A DNA stretch of 64,000 bases from Solibacillus merdavium (GCF_014836935.1 NZ_JACSPW010000008.1:108387-172386), one strand, 5' to 3'; numbered from the stretch's first letter, positions 28,050 to 38,008 are shown. Notes: generated from the sequence alone by a model not told the origin. Numbers and translations are program-made.

Positions 28050-29768
28050 ATGAAAACTATTTTCCAATTTATGAGGCGCTATAAATGGCCTGCCGCAATT
28101 GCCTTCTTTTTAATGCTTTTAGAGCTGACAAGCGACTTGATCCAGCCACTTTTCATGGCAAAGATGATCAATGAAGGTTTATTAGAAGAAAATTTGTCCA
28201 ATGTTGCATTCTGGGGTGGCTGTTTATTTGTATTGGCACTGTTTTCCTTTATAAGCGGTGTTTTAAACTCCTTCTTCTCCGCACATGTCGCACATAGCTT
28301 CGGCTTCGATTTACGTAAGGCACTTTATAGTAAAATTCAATCGCTGACAATGGCTACATACTTAACATTTCCGACATCGGGTCTAATTACCCGGCTAACG
28401 AGTGATGTAACGCAAACAATGAATATTGTCTTTATGATGCTACGAATAGCAATGAAAGCACCATTAATGACAATAGGTTCGCTCATTATGGCATTTATCA
28501 TCAATGCAAAACTTGCCTTGATCTTATGTGTAAGCTTTCCTTTTTTGCTTATCTTTCTCGTATGGATGGTATCGATTGGCATCAAGCTATTTGCACGAGT
28601 ACAGCATCGACTTGATTTTGTGAACCGACAGCTTCAGGAAGGTTTGCAAGCTGTAAGATTGATCAAAGCATATATGCGGGGACAGTATGAAGAAAGCCGC
28701 TTTTTATCGGTCGCAGAAAACTTGAAGTTTGATACGATTAAAGCGACACGTGTTATGGAAATCGCTTTGCCTGTCCTTCAATTTGTGATGAATATTAGCT
28801 TACTTATTGTAATATGGGTTGGTGCAGATGCGATTCGGGAGAACGATATTCTTGCTGGGGACTTAGCTGCAATTATTAACTATGCATTCCGTATGACAGC
28901 TTCATTTTCTATTTTTTCATTTATTATTATTGCCTATGCCCGCGCCAAAGCTTCTGCTGAGCGTATTGAGGAAATTTTAAATGTTAACGAAGGAACTGAG
29001 GAAGTAGAGAAAAATGAAGCCCCTATTCTTGAAGACTTCTCGATTCGTTTTGATAATGTTTCTTTCCGTTATCCAACAACCGAACAGTATACGCTTCAGA
29101 ATCTATCATTTTCAATTCATAGTGGCGAAAAAATAGCGATTATGGGCGCAACTGGCTCAGGTAAATCAACCATTTTACAGTTAATCGAACACTTTTACGA
29201 GGCTAACAGTGGTGCGATTTATATAAATGGTCACAATATAAAAGAAATCCCGTTACAACAATTGCGCCGCTCGATTACTTATGTCCCGCAGCAATCACTT
29301 CTTTTTTCAGGGACGATAGTGGACAACTTACGCTGGGGACAAAATGAAGCATCGCTTGAACAAATTATTGAAGCGACGAAAAAAGCACAAATTCATCAGT
29401 CCATTGAAAGCTTTGATAAACAGTACGAGACAATGATTGGACAACGCGGCATAAATTTATCAGGTGGCCAAAAACAACGTCTTGCCATTGCACGTGCCCT
29501 GCTGAAGCCAGCTTCATTACTCATTTTGGATGATAGTACTTCGGCGCTTGATGTTGCGACCGAGCAAAAATTATGGGAAGCGCTCGATTCAGAGTCATTA
29601 ACAATGCTCGTTGTCACACAAAAAATTCAAACAGCACAAACGGCCGATCGCATACTACTTATTGATGAAGGTCAACTTCATGGCTTTGGCACACATGAGG
29701 AGTTATTAGAAACAAACGAATTGTATGCGAAAATTGTGGCTTCACAGCAGGAGGTGCTTGCCGAATGA
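28050..29768 (+). CDS. Heterodimeric ABC exporter subunit, degenerate-site NBD (YfiB-like)
   Basis: 572-residue half-transporter: a six-helix membrane domain (residues ~10-300) and a nucleotide-binding domain with Walker A GATGSGKS and signature LSGGQKQR. Walker B is LLILDDSTSALD, where Asp replaces the catalytic Glu, and the H-loop is replaced by Gln (VVTQK). These losses mark the degenerate half of a heterodimeric multidrug exporter (TM287/288, BmrCD and YfiBC class). ATG 28050 is chosen because GAGGT precedes it. The stop overlaps the partner gene by 4 nt. Confidence 0.9.
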   Translation: MKTIFQFMRRYKWPAAIAFFLMLLELTSDLIQPLFMAKMINEGLLEENLSNVAFWGGCLFVLALFSFISGVLNSFFSAHVAHSFGFDLRKALYSKIQSLTMATYLTFPTSGLITRLTSDVTQTMNIVFMMLRIAMKAPLMTIGSLIMAFIINAKLALILCVSFPFLLIFLVWMVSIGIKLFARVQHRLDFVNRQLQEGLQAVRLIKAYMRGQYEESRFLSVAENLKFDTIKATRVMEIALPVLQFVMNISLLIVIWVGADAIRENDILAGDLAAIINYAFRMTASFSIFSFIIIAYARAKASAERIEEILNVNEGTEEVEKNEAPILEDFSIRFDNVSFRYPTTEQYTLQNLSFSIHSGEKIAIMGATGSGKSTILQLIEHFYEANSGAIYINGHNIKEIPLQQLRRSITYVPQQSLLFSGTIVDNLRWGQNEASLEQIIEATKKAQIHQSIESFDKQYETMIGQRGINLSGGQKQRLAIARALLKPASLLILDDSTSALDVATEQKLWEALDSESLTMLVVTQKIQTAQTADRILLIDEGQLHGFGTHEELLETNELYAKIVASQQEVLAE

Positions 29769-31561
29769 AGATTTTCAACTATGAACCTATCATCACGAAA
29801 GAACAAATAAAAAATGCAAGCGGAAAAAAGAAGAAAGGCGAACGTGCTCAAAACTGGACGTACACTTTAAAACGTATTCTTGATTTTGTTGCCGAGCAAA
29901 AAATGCTTCTAATTACTGTGCTGCTTCTCGTCGTATTAAGCTCTGCACTCGCATTAATCGGACCATTTATTATCGGACGACTAATCGATCAGTTTATTGA
30001 TGGCAGTTCGTTAAGCCAACTGCAATATTGGCTATATGGATTGGCGGTCATATATTTGCTCTACAGTTTAGCGAGCTATTTCCAAAATTACTGGATGGTC
30101 AGCATCGCTCAGCAAACGGTCTTTCGCATTCGTACACAGTTATACGGGCATTTTTTCAGGCTACCTCTTCGCTTTTTCGATAAAAGAAAGCACGGTGAAT
30201 TAATGAGCCGCGCGACAAATGATATCGAAACAATCAGTGCAACCTTAAACAGTGCCTTCATCCAAGTCGTATCAAGTATATTAACATTGACGGGTACCGT
30301 AGCCGTCATGCTGTGGCTGAGTCCTGCTTTAACGCTCATCACGATGCTGATTGTGCCGCTTATGTTTTACGGCATGCGCTGGATTACAAAACGAACAAGC
30401 TTGTTATTTAAACAACAGCAAGCAGCCATTGGAGAAATGAATGGTTTAATTGAAGAATCGATCACAGGTCAGCATGTTGTTAAAGCCTTCTCTCAAGAAA
30501 ACGAAATGCTGCGCCAATTTGATGAAAAAAATACGCGGATTCGCACTGTCGGCTTTTGGGCATTAACATATTCCGGCTTCATCCCAAAAGTCATGAACAC
30601 CTTAAATAGCTTAAGTTTTGCAATTGTTGCATTTGCAGGTGGTCTTTTTGCCTACTATGGATATATTTCTATCGGGACAATTATTATTTTCACAGAATAT
30701 GCACGTCAGTTTACCCGTCCGCTGAATGATTTGGCAAACCAATTTAACACCGTCTTATCTGCTCTTGCAGGTGCTGAACGTGTCTTTTTAATTATGGATG
30801 AAAAAGAAGATAAAACCGTTGGGGAAAATGTTGAGATACTCGGTAATGTCCGTTTCCAAAATGTTTCGTTCCAATATGATTCACAGGCATCCTCCCCTAC
30901 TTTATCGAATGTGTCTTTTGAGGTGAAAGCAGGGCAATCGGTTGCGTTAATCGGCCAAACCGGAGCAGGTAAAACGACGATTATGCAGCTCTTAACAGGG
31001 CTATATGAAAAGACGGATGGGAAAATCGTTTTTGACGATATGAATATTGAAGAAATTTCCAAAGCCAGTCTACGTAGCCAAATGGCATTCGTATTACAGG
31101 ATCCGTTTCTATTTGAAATGACGATAAAAGAAAACATACGCTACGGGAAACTTGATGCAACAGACGAGGAAATTTATGAGGCAGCGAAAAAAGCAAATGC
31201 CCATTCATTTATTGATAAGCTTCCAAATAAATACGATACAATTTTAAGCGCGGATGGCAGTCAAATCTCTCAAGGTCAAAAACAGCTGCTCTCTATTGCG
31301 CGTGCCTTCGTTGCAGACCCGAAAATTTTATTATTGGATGAAGCGACAAGCAGTATCGATACAGTGACTGAGCTCCATATTCAAGAGGCCCTTGAAAAGC
31401 TGATGGAAAATCGTACAAGCTTTATAATTGCACACCGTCTAAATACAATTCGCAAAGTCGATTATGTTATCGTGCTGAAACAAGGGAAAATTATCGAACA
31501 AGGAACGCGCCAGCAGCTTATTGAAAAACAAGGTGTGTTCGGACAAATGCTGAACGTGTAG
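29765..31561 (+). CDS. Heterodimeric ABC exporter subunit, catalytic NBD (YfiC-like)
   Basis: 598-residue partner of the preceding subunit. A ~35-residue cytosolic N-terminal extension is followed by six membrane helices and an NBD with Walker A GQTGAGKT, intact Walker B ILLLDEATSSID and H-loop IIAHRL. Its signature is altered to ISQGQKQ. The two proteins are complementary: the normal LSGGQ of the first subunit and the intact Glu/His here form the one active ATP site. The substrate (drug, lipid or peptide) is unknown. Confidence 0.9.
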   Translation: MKIFNYEPIITKEQIKNASGKKKKGERAQNWTYTLKRILDFVAEQKMLLITVLLLVVLSSALALIGPFIIGRLIDQFIDGSSLSQLQYWLYGLAVIYLLYSLASYFQNYWMVSIAQQTVFRIRTQLYGHFFRLPLRFFDKRKHGELMSRATNDIETISATLNSAFIQVVSSILTLTGTVAVMLWLSPALTLITMLIVPLMFYGMRWITKRTSLLFKQQQAAIGEMNGLIEESITGQHVVKAFSQENEMLRQFDEKNTRIRTVGFWALTYSGFIPKVMNTLNSLSFAIVAFAGGLFAYYGYISIGTIIIFTEYARQFTRPLNDLANQFNTVLSALAGAERVFLIMDEKEDKTVGENVEILGNVRFQNVSFQYDSQASSPTLSNVSFEVKAGQSVALIGQTGAGKTTIMQLLTGLYEKTDGKIVFDDMNIEEISKASLRSQMAFVLQDPFLFEMTIKENIRYGKLDATDEEIYEAAKKANAHSFIDKLPNKYDTILSADGSQISQGQKQLLSIARAFVADPKILLLDEATSSIDTVTELHIQEALEKLMENRTSFIIAHRLNTIRKVDYVIVLKQGKIIEQGTRQQLIEKQGVFGQMLNV

Positions 31562-31596
31562 GCATAAAAAGAGCTAAGGCATCTTAATAAATATAC

Positions 31597-31640
31597 AAAA
31601 CCGCCCATGTTGCACTATAAAAGCATCATGAGCGGTTTTT
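31597..31640 (+). terminator. Terminator after the ABC exporter, possibly bidirectional
   Basis: AAAACCGCCCATG pairs with CATGAGCGGTTTT (one bulge) and is followed by a T run on the plus strand. The convergent CPBP gene ends 14 nt beyond and may use the same hairpin. Confidence 0.7.
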
Positions 31641-31653
31641 TGTTTATTATTAC

Positions 31654-32526
31654 TTAAATAGAATCAAGTTCTCCTTGCTCCTCGACTTTCGGTGGCGGAT
31701 TTTTTAATTGGCGGAAGCGCTTATAATATTTAACAAGCAAAATTACAATAACGACTGCCAATACTATAAACAAAACACCGTTCATTAACAGTTCACGCTG
31801 TGCTTCTTCTGTCGAAGGTAAATCAAGTTCGGCCGTTTGATTTGTATATACATATTGAAGGAATGCAAGAAAATTACTGAAACTATGTAATAACATCGGA
31901 ACAAATATATTTTTTGTTTTTAAATACGCATAGCCGAGCACACAGCCTAATGCAAAAGCAAACACTACATTAATCGGATTAAGATGAATAATCCCAAAAA
32001 TTATAGAAGAAATAATAATGCTTTTTTGCGGACTCCATCTCAAAGTAAAGCGACGAAGTAGGATCCCTCTGAACAAAAGTTCCTCATAAATAGGTGCGAG
32101 AATACAAATATTAATGAAAAACAAAATATAAACGAGTAATGATGGCTGCACTTCTTCCAAATCGATCATCGGATCAAATAAAAATAAGTTTTGTAAAAGT
32201 TCTTCAAACATAAGATACAGAAGTGTTACTACAATCGTTGTAAATACAACGGTAATTAACTGAAAGCAGGTGGTTATCGATAAGTACCTTGCCCAGCGTC
32301 CTTTTGACATGATTGTATTCATTGGCTGTTCATTATACGTAAAATTCCATTTCTTTGTTTGATATACAATATACACCAAAAAACAAATGGACATAATAAA
32401 TGTAATCCATTGCTCACTTTCCGGGAAATCGACTGCAAACACCAATACAATACTCGCTATAAATAAGAAAATCGCAAACAGAATAAAATAACGCATTTTA
32501 AATTTTTTCAACTCGGTATAGTCCAT
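31654..32526 (-). CDS. CPBP (Abi) family intramembrane metalloprotease
   Basis: 290-residue membrane protein with about eight helices. The glutamic-protease motifs are clear: APIYEELLFRGILLRR (motif 1, EExxxR), FGIIHLNP (motif 2, FxxxH) and LLHSFSNFLAF (motif 3, HxxxN). Related proteins process prenylated or signal peptides, or give bacteriocin self-immunity. The substrate is unknown and no bacteriocin gene is seen nearby. Confidence 0.88.
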   Translation of the reverse strand: MDYTELKKFKMRYFILFAIFLFIASIVLVFAVDFPESEQWITFIMSICFLVYIVYQTKKWNFTYNEQPMNTIMSKGRWARYLSITTCFQLITVVFTTIVVTLLYLMFEELLQNLFLFDPMIDLEEVQPSLLVYILFFINICILAPIYEELLFRGILLRRFTLRWSPQKSIIISSIIFGIIHLNPINVVFAFALGCVLGYAYLKTKNIFVPMLLHSFSNFLAFLQYVYTNQTAELDLPSTEEAQRELLMNGVLFIVLAVVIVILLVKYYKRFRQLKNPPPKVEEQGELDSI

Positions 32527-32877
32527 TAATTCACACCTCCTGCTTTAAGAATAGCATAATATGACAATATTATCCTTTTACCCCCCTAATTATTTCCCAC
32601 TCATTCACATTATGATAACGCGTTTCTTTTTAGCAGTTATCAAGATTATGATTAGCCTCTCTTCTTTCGTGGACGAACAACAGCGAAAATAAAATAGACT
32701 TATATTTTGGTTTTTAGTAAGATTTATATAAGACTTATCTGACTTATCAAAATGGTAACGCAAATTAATGCAAAGCTATGCAATTACAGGTTAACTGTTT
32801 TGCATAGCTTTTAATTTTACCAGTGAGCCTTATCCAAAATTACATTAAAAGTATTAACTTAATTGGAGGTAAATTCA
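32527..32877. other. Intergenic leader region without a recognised gene
   Basis: A 351-nt stretch between two divergent genes. It holds an ACTTAT-rich direct repeat near 32735-32757 (GACTTATC twice in tandem) and a strong plus-strand hairpin listed separately. No ORF with a ribosome site was found other than the flanking genes. Confidence 0.5.
32772..32818 (+). terminator. Terminator-like hairpin inside a gene leader
   Basis: A perfect 12-bp stem (AAAGCTATGCAA with TTGCATAGCTTT) around a 16-nt loop, which itself can pair ACAG with CTGT, followed by TAATTTT. No plus-strand gene lies upstream. It therefore either ends an unannotated small RNA or acts as an attenuator for the gene that starts 60 nt later. 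Confidence 0.5.
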
Positions 32878-33327
32878 TTGAAAAATGTAAATCGTTTATT
32901 TGTAATTATCGGCCTTATTATTCTTGTTATTGTCGGGCGCTTCTTTTTAGTCCAAAATGAAGTAACCGAAATTCCTACGGCAACGGTTGTAACTAATGAA
33001 CAAACAATTGATTCTATTCGTGGAAGCTATTGCTGGCATTCTGCTGGCGAAGCTACATGTGTGGATACTGCAGCGCCTCATGAATTGGTACAGGAATCGA
33101 ATATGCCTTATATTAAAATTCAACCGAATGAAGAGATTGAATTTAAATATGATCAGCATATTAAGAGTGTTTCGATTCAGCTGTGGCAGGAAGATTATAA
33201 TTATGAGGAAATCGCAACGACCGCTCGATTTACTGCACCAAGTGAAAAAGGTACATATATTATTTCTAGCCTAACTCGGTTTAGTAATGGGGATGTCAGC
33301 GATGTAATAGCAATAGAAGTTGAATAG
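32878..33327 (+). CDS. Membrane-anchored extracytoplasmic protein of unknown function
   Basis: 149 residues from TTG 32878, seven nt after GGAGGT; an open TTG at 32863 lies inside the site. One N-terminal helix (LFVIIGLIILVIVGRFFLV) anchors an outer domain of ~115 residues with strand-rich segments: IRGSYCWHSAGEATCVDTAAP holds two Cys that could form a disulfide, then SIQLWQEDYNYEE and GTYIISSLTRFSNGDVSD. The pattern resembles a small beta-sandwich. I do not recognise a family with a known role. Confidence 0.75.
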   Translation: MKNVNRLFVIIGLIILVIVGRFFLVQNEVTEIPTATVVTNEQTIDSIRGSYCWHSAGEATCVDTAAPHELVQESNMPYIKIQPNEEIEFKYDQHIKSVSIQLWQEDYNYEEIATTARFTAPSEKGTYIISSLTRFSNGDVSDVIAIEVE

Positions 33328-33338
33328 CAGAACGGAAT

Positions 33339-33371
33339 ACAGCATGGTTTTGTACAAAGCCATGCTGTTTT
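33339..33371 (+). terminator. Terminator after the anchored protein gene
   Basis: 9-bp perfect stem ACAGCATGG/CCATGCTGT with a 12-nt loop and TTTTAT tail on the plus strand. Confidence 0.7.
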
Positions 33372-33391
33372 ATATTATTTATATAAGATAT

Positions 33392-34240
33392 TTACGCACC
33401 CGCAAATTGATTAACCAACTCAGTGAAAGGCTCCTCTTCTTCTAAAAACGGGAAATGATTACTTTTCTCAAAGATAGTTAGGTTGGCATTTTTAATAAGT
33501 TCAGCAATTTCTATTCCAAAATTTACTGGGCATTGTGCGTCATACCTTCCTGCATAAATAAAGCTTGGTATGTTAATATCCTTTAATTTTTCTCTTAAAT
33601 CCATATCCCGATATTCTACTTGTCTAAAATATGTAAGTCGCGGTCCAACAGTCTTCCCGCTATTTGGCTTTTTTAATGCTTCTTTTAGTTTGTCTTCACT
33701 GTAATATGAAAATAGCGCCCATTCATAGCCTAATTTTTGGCGGTCTTCCTTGGACGTTGATTGATCACTTAACAAATTCATAATTTCCGTTACACGATGA
33801 AAATTTTTATTTTGATGATTATACATACAATCTTTATGCATTGCATATTCGTAACTCGCAGCAGTCCCACCCGCAATCAGTTTCGTTATGGAATTTGGAG
33901 CTTGAACTGCATATTGTAAGGCAAGCATCCCTCCTGTAGAATGTCCGCCAAATGCCCACTTTTCAATATGGAGCGCTTTTCGAATTGCTTCCATATCATG
34001 TACGGTTTCAACCATGCTGTATTCAGAGTCCTGTTGTGCCCTTACTGAGTTCACTGTACCACGCAAGTTAATTAAATAGACCGTAAATTTAGTGGTAAAT
34101 GGGTTGGCAAATGCATTTCCTCGCTCATCAAATTCGCTATATAAATGAGTAATCGCCATTGGTTCCCCTTCACCATGTTTAAAATATTCAAATGTACCTC
34201 GCGCTGTTTCAATTAAGTTTTGCTGCCACAAATAAATCAC
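33392..34240 (-). CDS. Alpha/beta hydrolase
   Basis: 282-residue single-domain alpha/beta hydrolase. The nucleophile elbow is GGHSTGGMLAL (Ser ~ residue 100), the acid is in YAGRYDAQCP and the His in EKSNHFPFLEEE. The cap region (~135-210) resembles proline iminopeptidase-type enzymes. The substrate is unknown. GTG 34240 is very close to its GAGAGG site; TTG 34231 is an alternative start. A single gene between terminators. Confidence 0.85.
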   Translation of the reverse strand: MIYLWQQNLIETARGTFEYFKHGEGEPMAITHLYSEFDERGNAFANPFTTKFTVYLINLRGTVNSVRAQQDSEYSMVETVHDMEAIRKALHIEKWAFGGHSTGGMLALQYAVQAPNSITKLIAGGTAASYEYAMHKDCMYNHQNKNFHRVTEIMNLLSDQSTSKEDRQKLGYEWALFSYYSEDKLKEALKKPNSGKTVGPRLTYFRQVEYRDMDLREKLKDINIPSFIYAGRYDAQCPVNFGIEIAELIKNANLTIFEKSNHFPFLEEEEPFTELVNQFAGA

Positions 34241-34303
34241 GTCCTCTCTTATTTAAAATTACCGATAATTGCCAATCATTTCAACATTTATTTAAGAATA
34301 TAA

Positions 34304-34333
34304 CAATGCCTGGTAAATTTACTACCAGGCATT
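34304..34333 (-). terminator. Terminator after the chemoreceptor gene
   Basis: Perfect 11-bp stem AATGCCTGGTA/TACCAGGCATT with a short loop, then GTTAT on the minus strand, 4 nt after the stop. The U tract is short. Confidence 0.55.
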
Positions 34334-34336
34334 CGT

Positions 34337-35818
34337 TTATCGCTGTTTTGAAATTTCAGATAGATCTTGTTGTAATTGCTGTAATTGTTTACTTGCTTTT
34401 GATATGGCCTGCATCATTTCATGTTCTTCATGAATAGATGTAGCAATTTCTTCTGTCATTGCTGCATTTTCTTCAGATATTGCAGATAAGCTTTCCATTT
34501 GGTTCATTGCTTCTTCGACCATACCATTTGTATTCGTAATAGTCAGCATATCCTCAGATAGCTTCGTTTGAATATTATCAAAGGATTGCTTTATCCCATT
34601 AAAAGAAACCGAAATATCATTTAAAGCTTCTACATTTGAATGCACTGCGTCCTTGCCTTCATATGCTTTTAACCGAGCAGTTGCTGCTCGTTGAAGTAGT
34701 TGCTTTGTAACTTCTGTGATATTCGCTGCGATTTCCGCGCTTTGTCCCGCCAGCTTTTTAACTTCATCTGCAACAACAGCAAAACCTTTCCCGTGCTCGC
34801 CTGCTCTTGCAGCTTCTATCGATGCATTCAAAGATAATAAGTTTGTTTGGTTAGCAATAGCTTTAATACCATCAAGAAGTTCATTCACTTTTGCTAGACT
34901 TTCGTGCAGATCGTCTATTGTTACTGTCGTCAAGTCAATGGAATCACTTAACGTTTCCATACCATTAGTTACCTCATGCACTTTTTTCCAACTGTATTCT
35001 ACAGCTGCCTGAACCTCAGTTGACCCTTTTACTGTCATTTCTGATGATTGTTTTGTCATGAGCATATTTTGATGAGCTAAAACCATTTGTTCATTAATTT
35101 TCTGAATCATTTCCGCTTCACTATGAATTGCGGTTGCCATTTGATTGGAAGAGTGTAGAATTGTTTCACTTGCCACATTCAATGTATGGACATTATCATT
35201 CACATTAATAATATTTTGGGCTAATTGGACTGAACCGTCGTCGATTTTATTTAAGATTACCGTTAAATTAGCTAAAAGTTCCTTTGCTTCTTTTTCTTTT
35301 GATTGAGCATCTTTCACTAATTTATTGCCCCACTTTGTTAAGCGATAAAGCATAAAATTACAGCCATTAATAATAGCAAAAACTGTAATAAAAATAGGGA
35401 TGCTTGCATTGTCACCTAGTAATTTCTCTGGTGCCACTATGTACAATAACAAATATAAACTATTTATAACTGTCAAAAAAGTTAATATTAAGCGCTCATT
35501 GAAATACATAGCCGCCATAATAAATGTGATAAATAAAATGTAATGCTTATTAATTGCGTCCCCGTCTAAATAAAATAATAAAATAGTGACAATTGCAGGA
35601 AGAAGTGCGAAAATTAATCCTTTGGCAAAATAAGAAATCTTCAAAAAATAATTCAATGTCGATAATAGAACGACACTTCCCCCCGCAATGAGATAAGGAA
35701 TGGATTGTTGAAATCCATTTTTATAAATAAGTGGTGTCAGTATTAATACAACTAATATGACGGTAATAATAGTATTTAGCTGGTGTACCCAATTTAATTT
35801 ATCAATGCGCTTTTCCAA
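34337..35818 (-). CDS. Methyl-accepting chemotaxis protein without an extracellular sensor
   Basis: 493 residues. The first ~165 form five or six closely spaced membrane helices with very short loops, then a coiled-coil signalling domain. The highly conserved hairpin tip is [40 protein letters not shown]. No HAMP domain or extracytoplasmic ligand domain is seen, so it probably senses a membrane-linked state (redox, proton motive force, lipid). It relays the signal to CheA/CheW, which are not in this window. Confidence 0.9.
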   Translation of the reverse strand: MEKRIDKLNWVHQLNTIITVILVVLILTPLIYKNGFQQSIPYLIAGGSVVLLSTLNYFLKISYFAKGLIFALLPAIVTILLFYLDGDAINKHYILFITFIMAAMYFNERLILTFLTVINSLYLLLYIVAPEKLLGDNASIPIFITVFAIINGCNFMLYRLTKWGNKLVKDAQSKEKEAKELLANLTVILNKIDDGSVQLAQNIINVNDNVHTLNVASETILHSSNQMATAIHSEAEMIQKINEQMVLAHQNMLMTKQSSEMTVKGSTEVQAAVEYSWKKVHEVTNGMETLSDSIDLTTVTIDDLHESLAKVNELLDGIKAIANQTNLLSLNASIEAARAGEHGKGFAVVADEVKKLAGQSAEIAANITEVTKQLLQRAATARLKAYEGKDAVHSNVEALNDISVSFNGIKQSFDNIQTKLSEDMLTITNTNGMVEEAMNQMESLSAISEENAAMTEEIATSIHEEHEMMQAISKASKQLQQLQQDLSEISKQR

Positions 35819-35944
35819 AATTTATCCCCCTAGGAACTATGTACTGAAATAGTCTATTGTGGATATATTTTACAGTCAGTATATTAAATATTCAATCTAT
35901 TTTTTTATTACATGAAAATATTATTAAATATATTATTTAAATAT

Positions 35945-35987
35945 AAAAAAAAAGAAGCATCACAAAATTTAATTCGTGTGCCTCTTT
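35945..35987 (-). terminator. Terminator of the kynurenine operon
   Basis: Minus-strand AAGAGGCACAC pairs with GTGATGCTTCTT (one bulge and a wobble), followed by nine T residues, 7 nt after the kynB stop. Confidence 0.75.
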
Positions 35988-35993
35988 CATATA

Positions 35994-36608
35994 TCATTTT
36001 TTTCTAACAACAGCCCGTACCGGTGACCCGTCAGCGCCTTCTAATTTTAACGGTAAAGCAATTAAATCATAAAGACCGGGTGTTACTTCGCTTAAATCCA
36101 GCCCCTCCAAAATATGAATCCCATTTTCATAAAGCGCATGGTGGGCTAATACTCCCTTGCTATCTAAAGGATCGACAGAAGGATTATCCACACCGAGTAA
36201 AATAACACCGCGCTCATTTAGTAAGGATGCTACATCCGGAGAGATTACAGGTATCTCTTCTGGAAACTGCTCAAAAGGCTGTTTCACAGTTTTCAACAGC
36301 ACACGCTTTGCTCCAAGAAAGTCAACGGATGACAGTCGCTCTGCTGTAATGACTCCCTCTCCGACACAAGATACAATATAACAATCTCCAATATAAGTAT
36401 TGATGTCTAATTGTTCCATTGTCTCTGCCTCACTATTAAAATGAAAAGGCGCATCTACATGTGTGCCGGTATGCAAGGAAGTTGTTATTCTCCCAATATT
36501 GACCGAGCCCGTCTGCTGCTTTGTATACCATATTTCAAATGAAAACGGCGTATCCCCCGGCCAGTTCGGCATCCCTTTTTTCATCGTTTGTGTAATATCA
36601 ATCCACAT
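35994..36608 (-). CDS. kynB: Kynurenine formamidase
   Basis: 204-residue cyclase-family metal hydrolase that deformylates N-formyl-L-kynurenine. The zinc site motif HTGTHVDAPFHF lies at residues 46-57, and GVDNPSVDPLDSKG and ALPLKLEGADGSPVRAV are typical KynB segments. The ATG follows AGAGGTG. Fourth gene of the kynU-kynA-transporter-kynB unit; together these convert tryptophan to anthranilate and alanine. Confidence 0.94.
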   Translation of the reverse strand: MWIDITQTMKKGMPNWPGDTPFSFEIWYTKQQTGSVNIGRITTSLHTGTHVDAPFHFNSEAETMEQLDINTYIGDCYIVSCVGEGVITAERLSSVDFLGAKRVLLKTVKQPFEQFPEEIPVISPDVASLLNERGVILLGVDNPSVDPLDSKGVLAHHALYENGIHILEGLDLSEVTPGLYDLIALPLKLEGADGSPVRAVVRKK

Positions 36609-36618
36609 AGCATCACCT

Positions 36619-37965
36619 CTAATACTGAATGACTAAATATAAGAGAACGAGAAAAATTACTGCCGGTACTACAAAGGTCATTAAAATTCGATAGGTTCTG
36701 TAAAAGCCTTCCCCCATTTTACTACCTTGTAACAACTCACTTTTGACAACTTTTTTATCCATAATATGCATAATAAAAATTGCTATCAGTAAATTGCCGA
36801 CCGGTAAAATTACATTGGACACAACAAAATCTGTAAAATCAAAAATACTTCGGCCAAATATTGATACATCACCTAGTGTACTGTATGTCAGTGTCGATGG
36901 AATCGAAGCGATAAATACAAGTACACCAATAATCATCGTAATTTGAGCGCGCGTAATATTCCACTTCTCGATTACTGCCGCTACTATAATTTCATACATA
37001 CTGAAGGATGAAGTTAAAGTCGCGAATAAAAATAAAATTAAAAACATCGCCAAGAAAACTTCGCCAAATGGCATCTGTGAAAATGCTGCCGGCAATACCA
37101 TGAATAATAATGGCGGTCCGCTTGCCACTTCCATATCAAAAGCAAATACGACCGGGAAAATGGCCAAACCTGCTAAAAAGGAAACAAAAATACTCAATCC
37201 TACAACTGAGCCTGCTGAATTTGGTAAGCTTACATCTTTCTTTAAATAAGAACTATATGTAACTAAACATGAAAATCCAACTGCAAGCGCAAAAAATGAT
37301 TGTCCTAAAGCATATAGTATTGATTCACCTGTAATGTTCGAAAAGTCTGGATATAGGAAAAACTTAATCCCTTCCATCGCGCCATCAAGGGTAACTGCTC
37401 TAATGACTAAAATAAAGAACATTATGAATAAAAGCGGCATCATAAACTTATTCGCTTTTTCAATTCCGTTCTGTACACCTAGTGCGATAACGACAACATT
37501 GGCAATTGTAAATAATGCTAGTCCAACAAGCGCAATCCACGGTGTTCCTGTTACTTGTCCGAAAAATGCACCTGGATCAACTGATGGCTCAATGACATTT
37601 CCGACTATAGATACGCCACTATATACAAATATCCAGCCACCTACAACACTATAAAACGATAATAATAGGAAACATCCCAATATACCAAGCTTTCCGATCC
37701 ATGCCCAAACTTTCGGATTAGGGGAAAGAACTTTATACGCAGTAACCGCTTCTTTTTGCGCGGCACGCCCAATAATATATTCCGATAATAGCATTGGTAA
37801 ACCAATAATTAATGTTAGTACTACAAAAATCAAAAAGAATGCGCCGCCTCCACTTTGACCGGCTACGTAGGGCATCTTCCATATCGCCCCAAGCCCTATC
37901 GCTGCACCAGCTGACGCTAATACAAATCCTAATTTACTTGACCACTGTCCTTTACTCTTCTCCAT
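36619..37965 (-). CDS. Sodium-dependent (NSS/SNF) transporter, probably for tryptophan
   Basis: 448-residue LeuT-fold symporter with 11-12 helices. The family start GFVLASAGAAIGLGAIWKMPYVAGQSGGGAF contains the unwound TM1 sodium/substrate site, and LGQSFFALAVGFSCLVTYSSYL is TM6. Its place between kynA and kynB points to tryptophan or kynurenine as substrate; this is inference. ATG 37965 has GGAG 8 nt upstream. The first ATG of the frame (37983) follows a TTTAG pentamer repeat and lacks a ribosome site. Confidence 0.9.
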   Translation of the reverse strand: MEKSKGQWSSKLGFVLASAGAAIGLGAIWKMPYVAGQSGGGAFFLIFVVLTLIIGLPMLLSEYIIGRAAQKEAVTAYKVLSPNPKVWAWIGKLGILGCFLLLSFYSVVGGWIFVYSGVSIVGNVIEPSVDPGAFFGQVTGTPWIALVGLALFTIANVVVIALGVQNGIEKANKFMMPLLFIMFFILVIRAVTLDGAMEGIKFFLYPDFSNITGESILYALGQSFFALAVGFSCLVTYSSYLKKDVSLPNSAGSVVGLSIFVSFLAGLAIFPVVFAFDMEVASGPPLLFMVLPAAFSQMPFGEVFLAMFLILFLFATLTSSFSMYEIIVAAVIEKWNITRAQITMIIGVLVFIASIPSTLTYSTLGDVSIFGRSIFDFTDFVVSNVILPVGNLLIAIFIMHIMDKKVVKSELLQGSKMGEGFYRTYRILMTFVVPAVIFLVLLYLVIQY

Positions 37966-38008
37966 TTGCCTCACTCCACTCATCTAAACTAAACTAAACT
38001 TAACTAAG

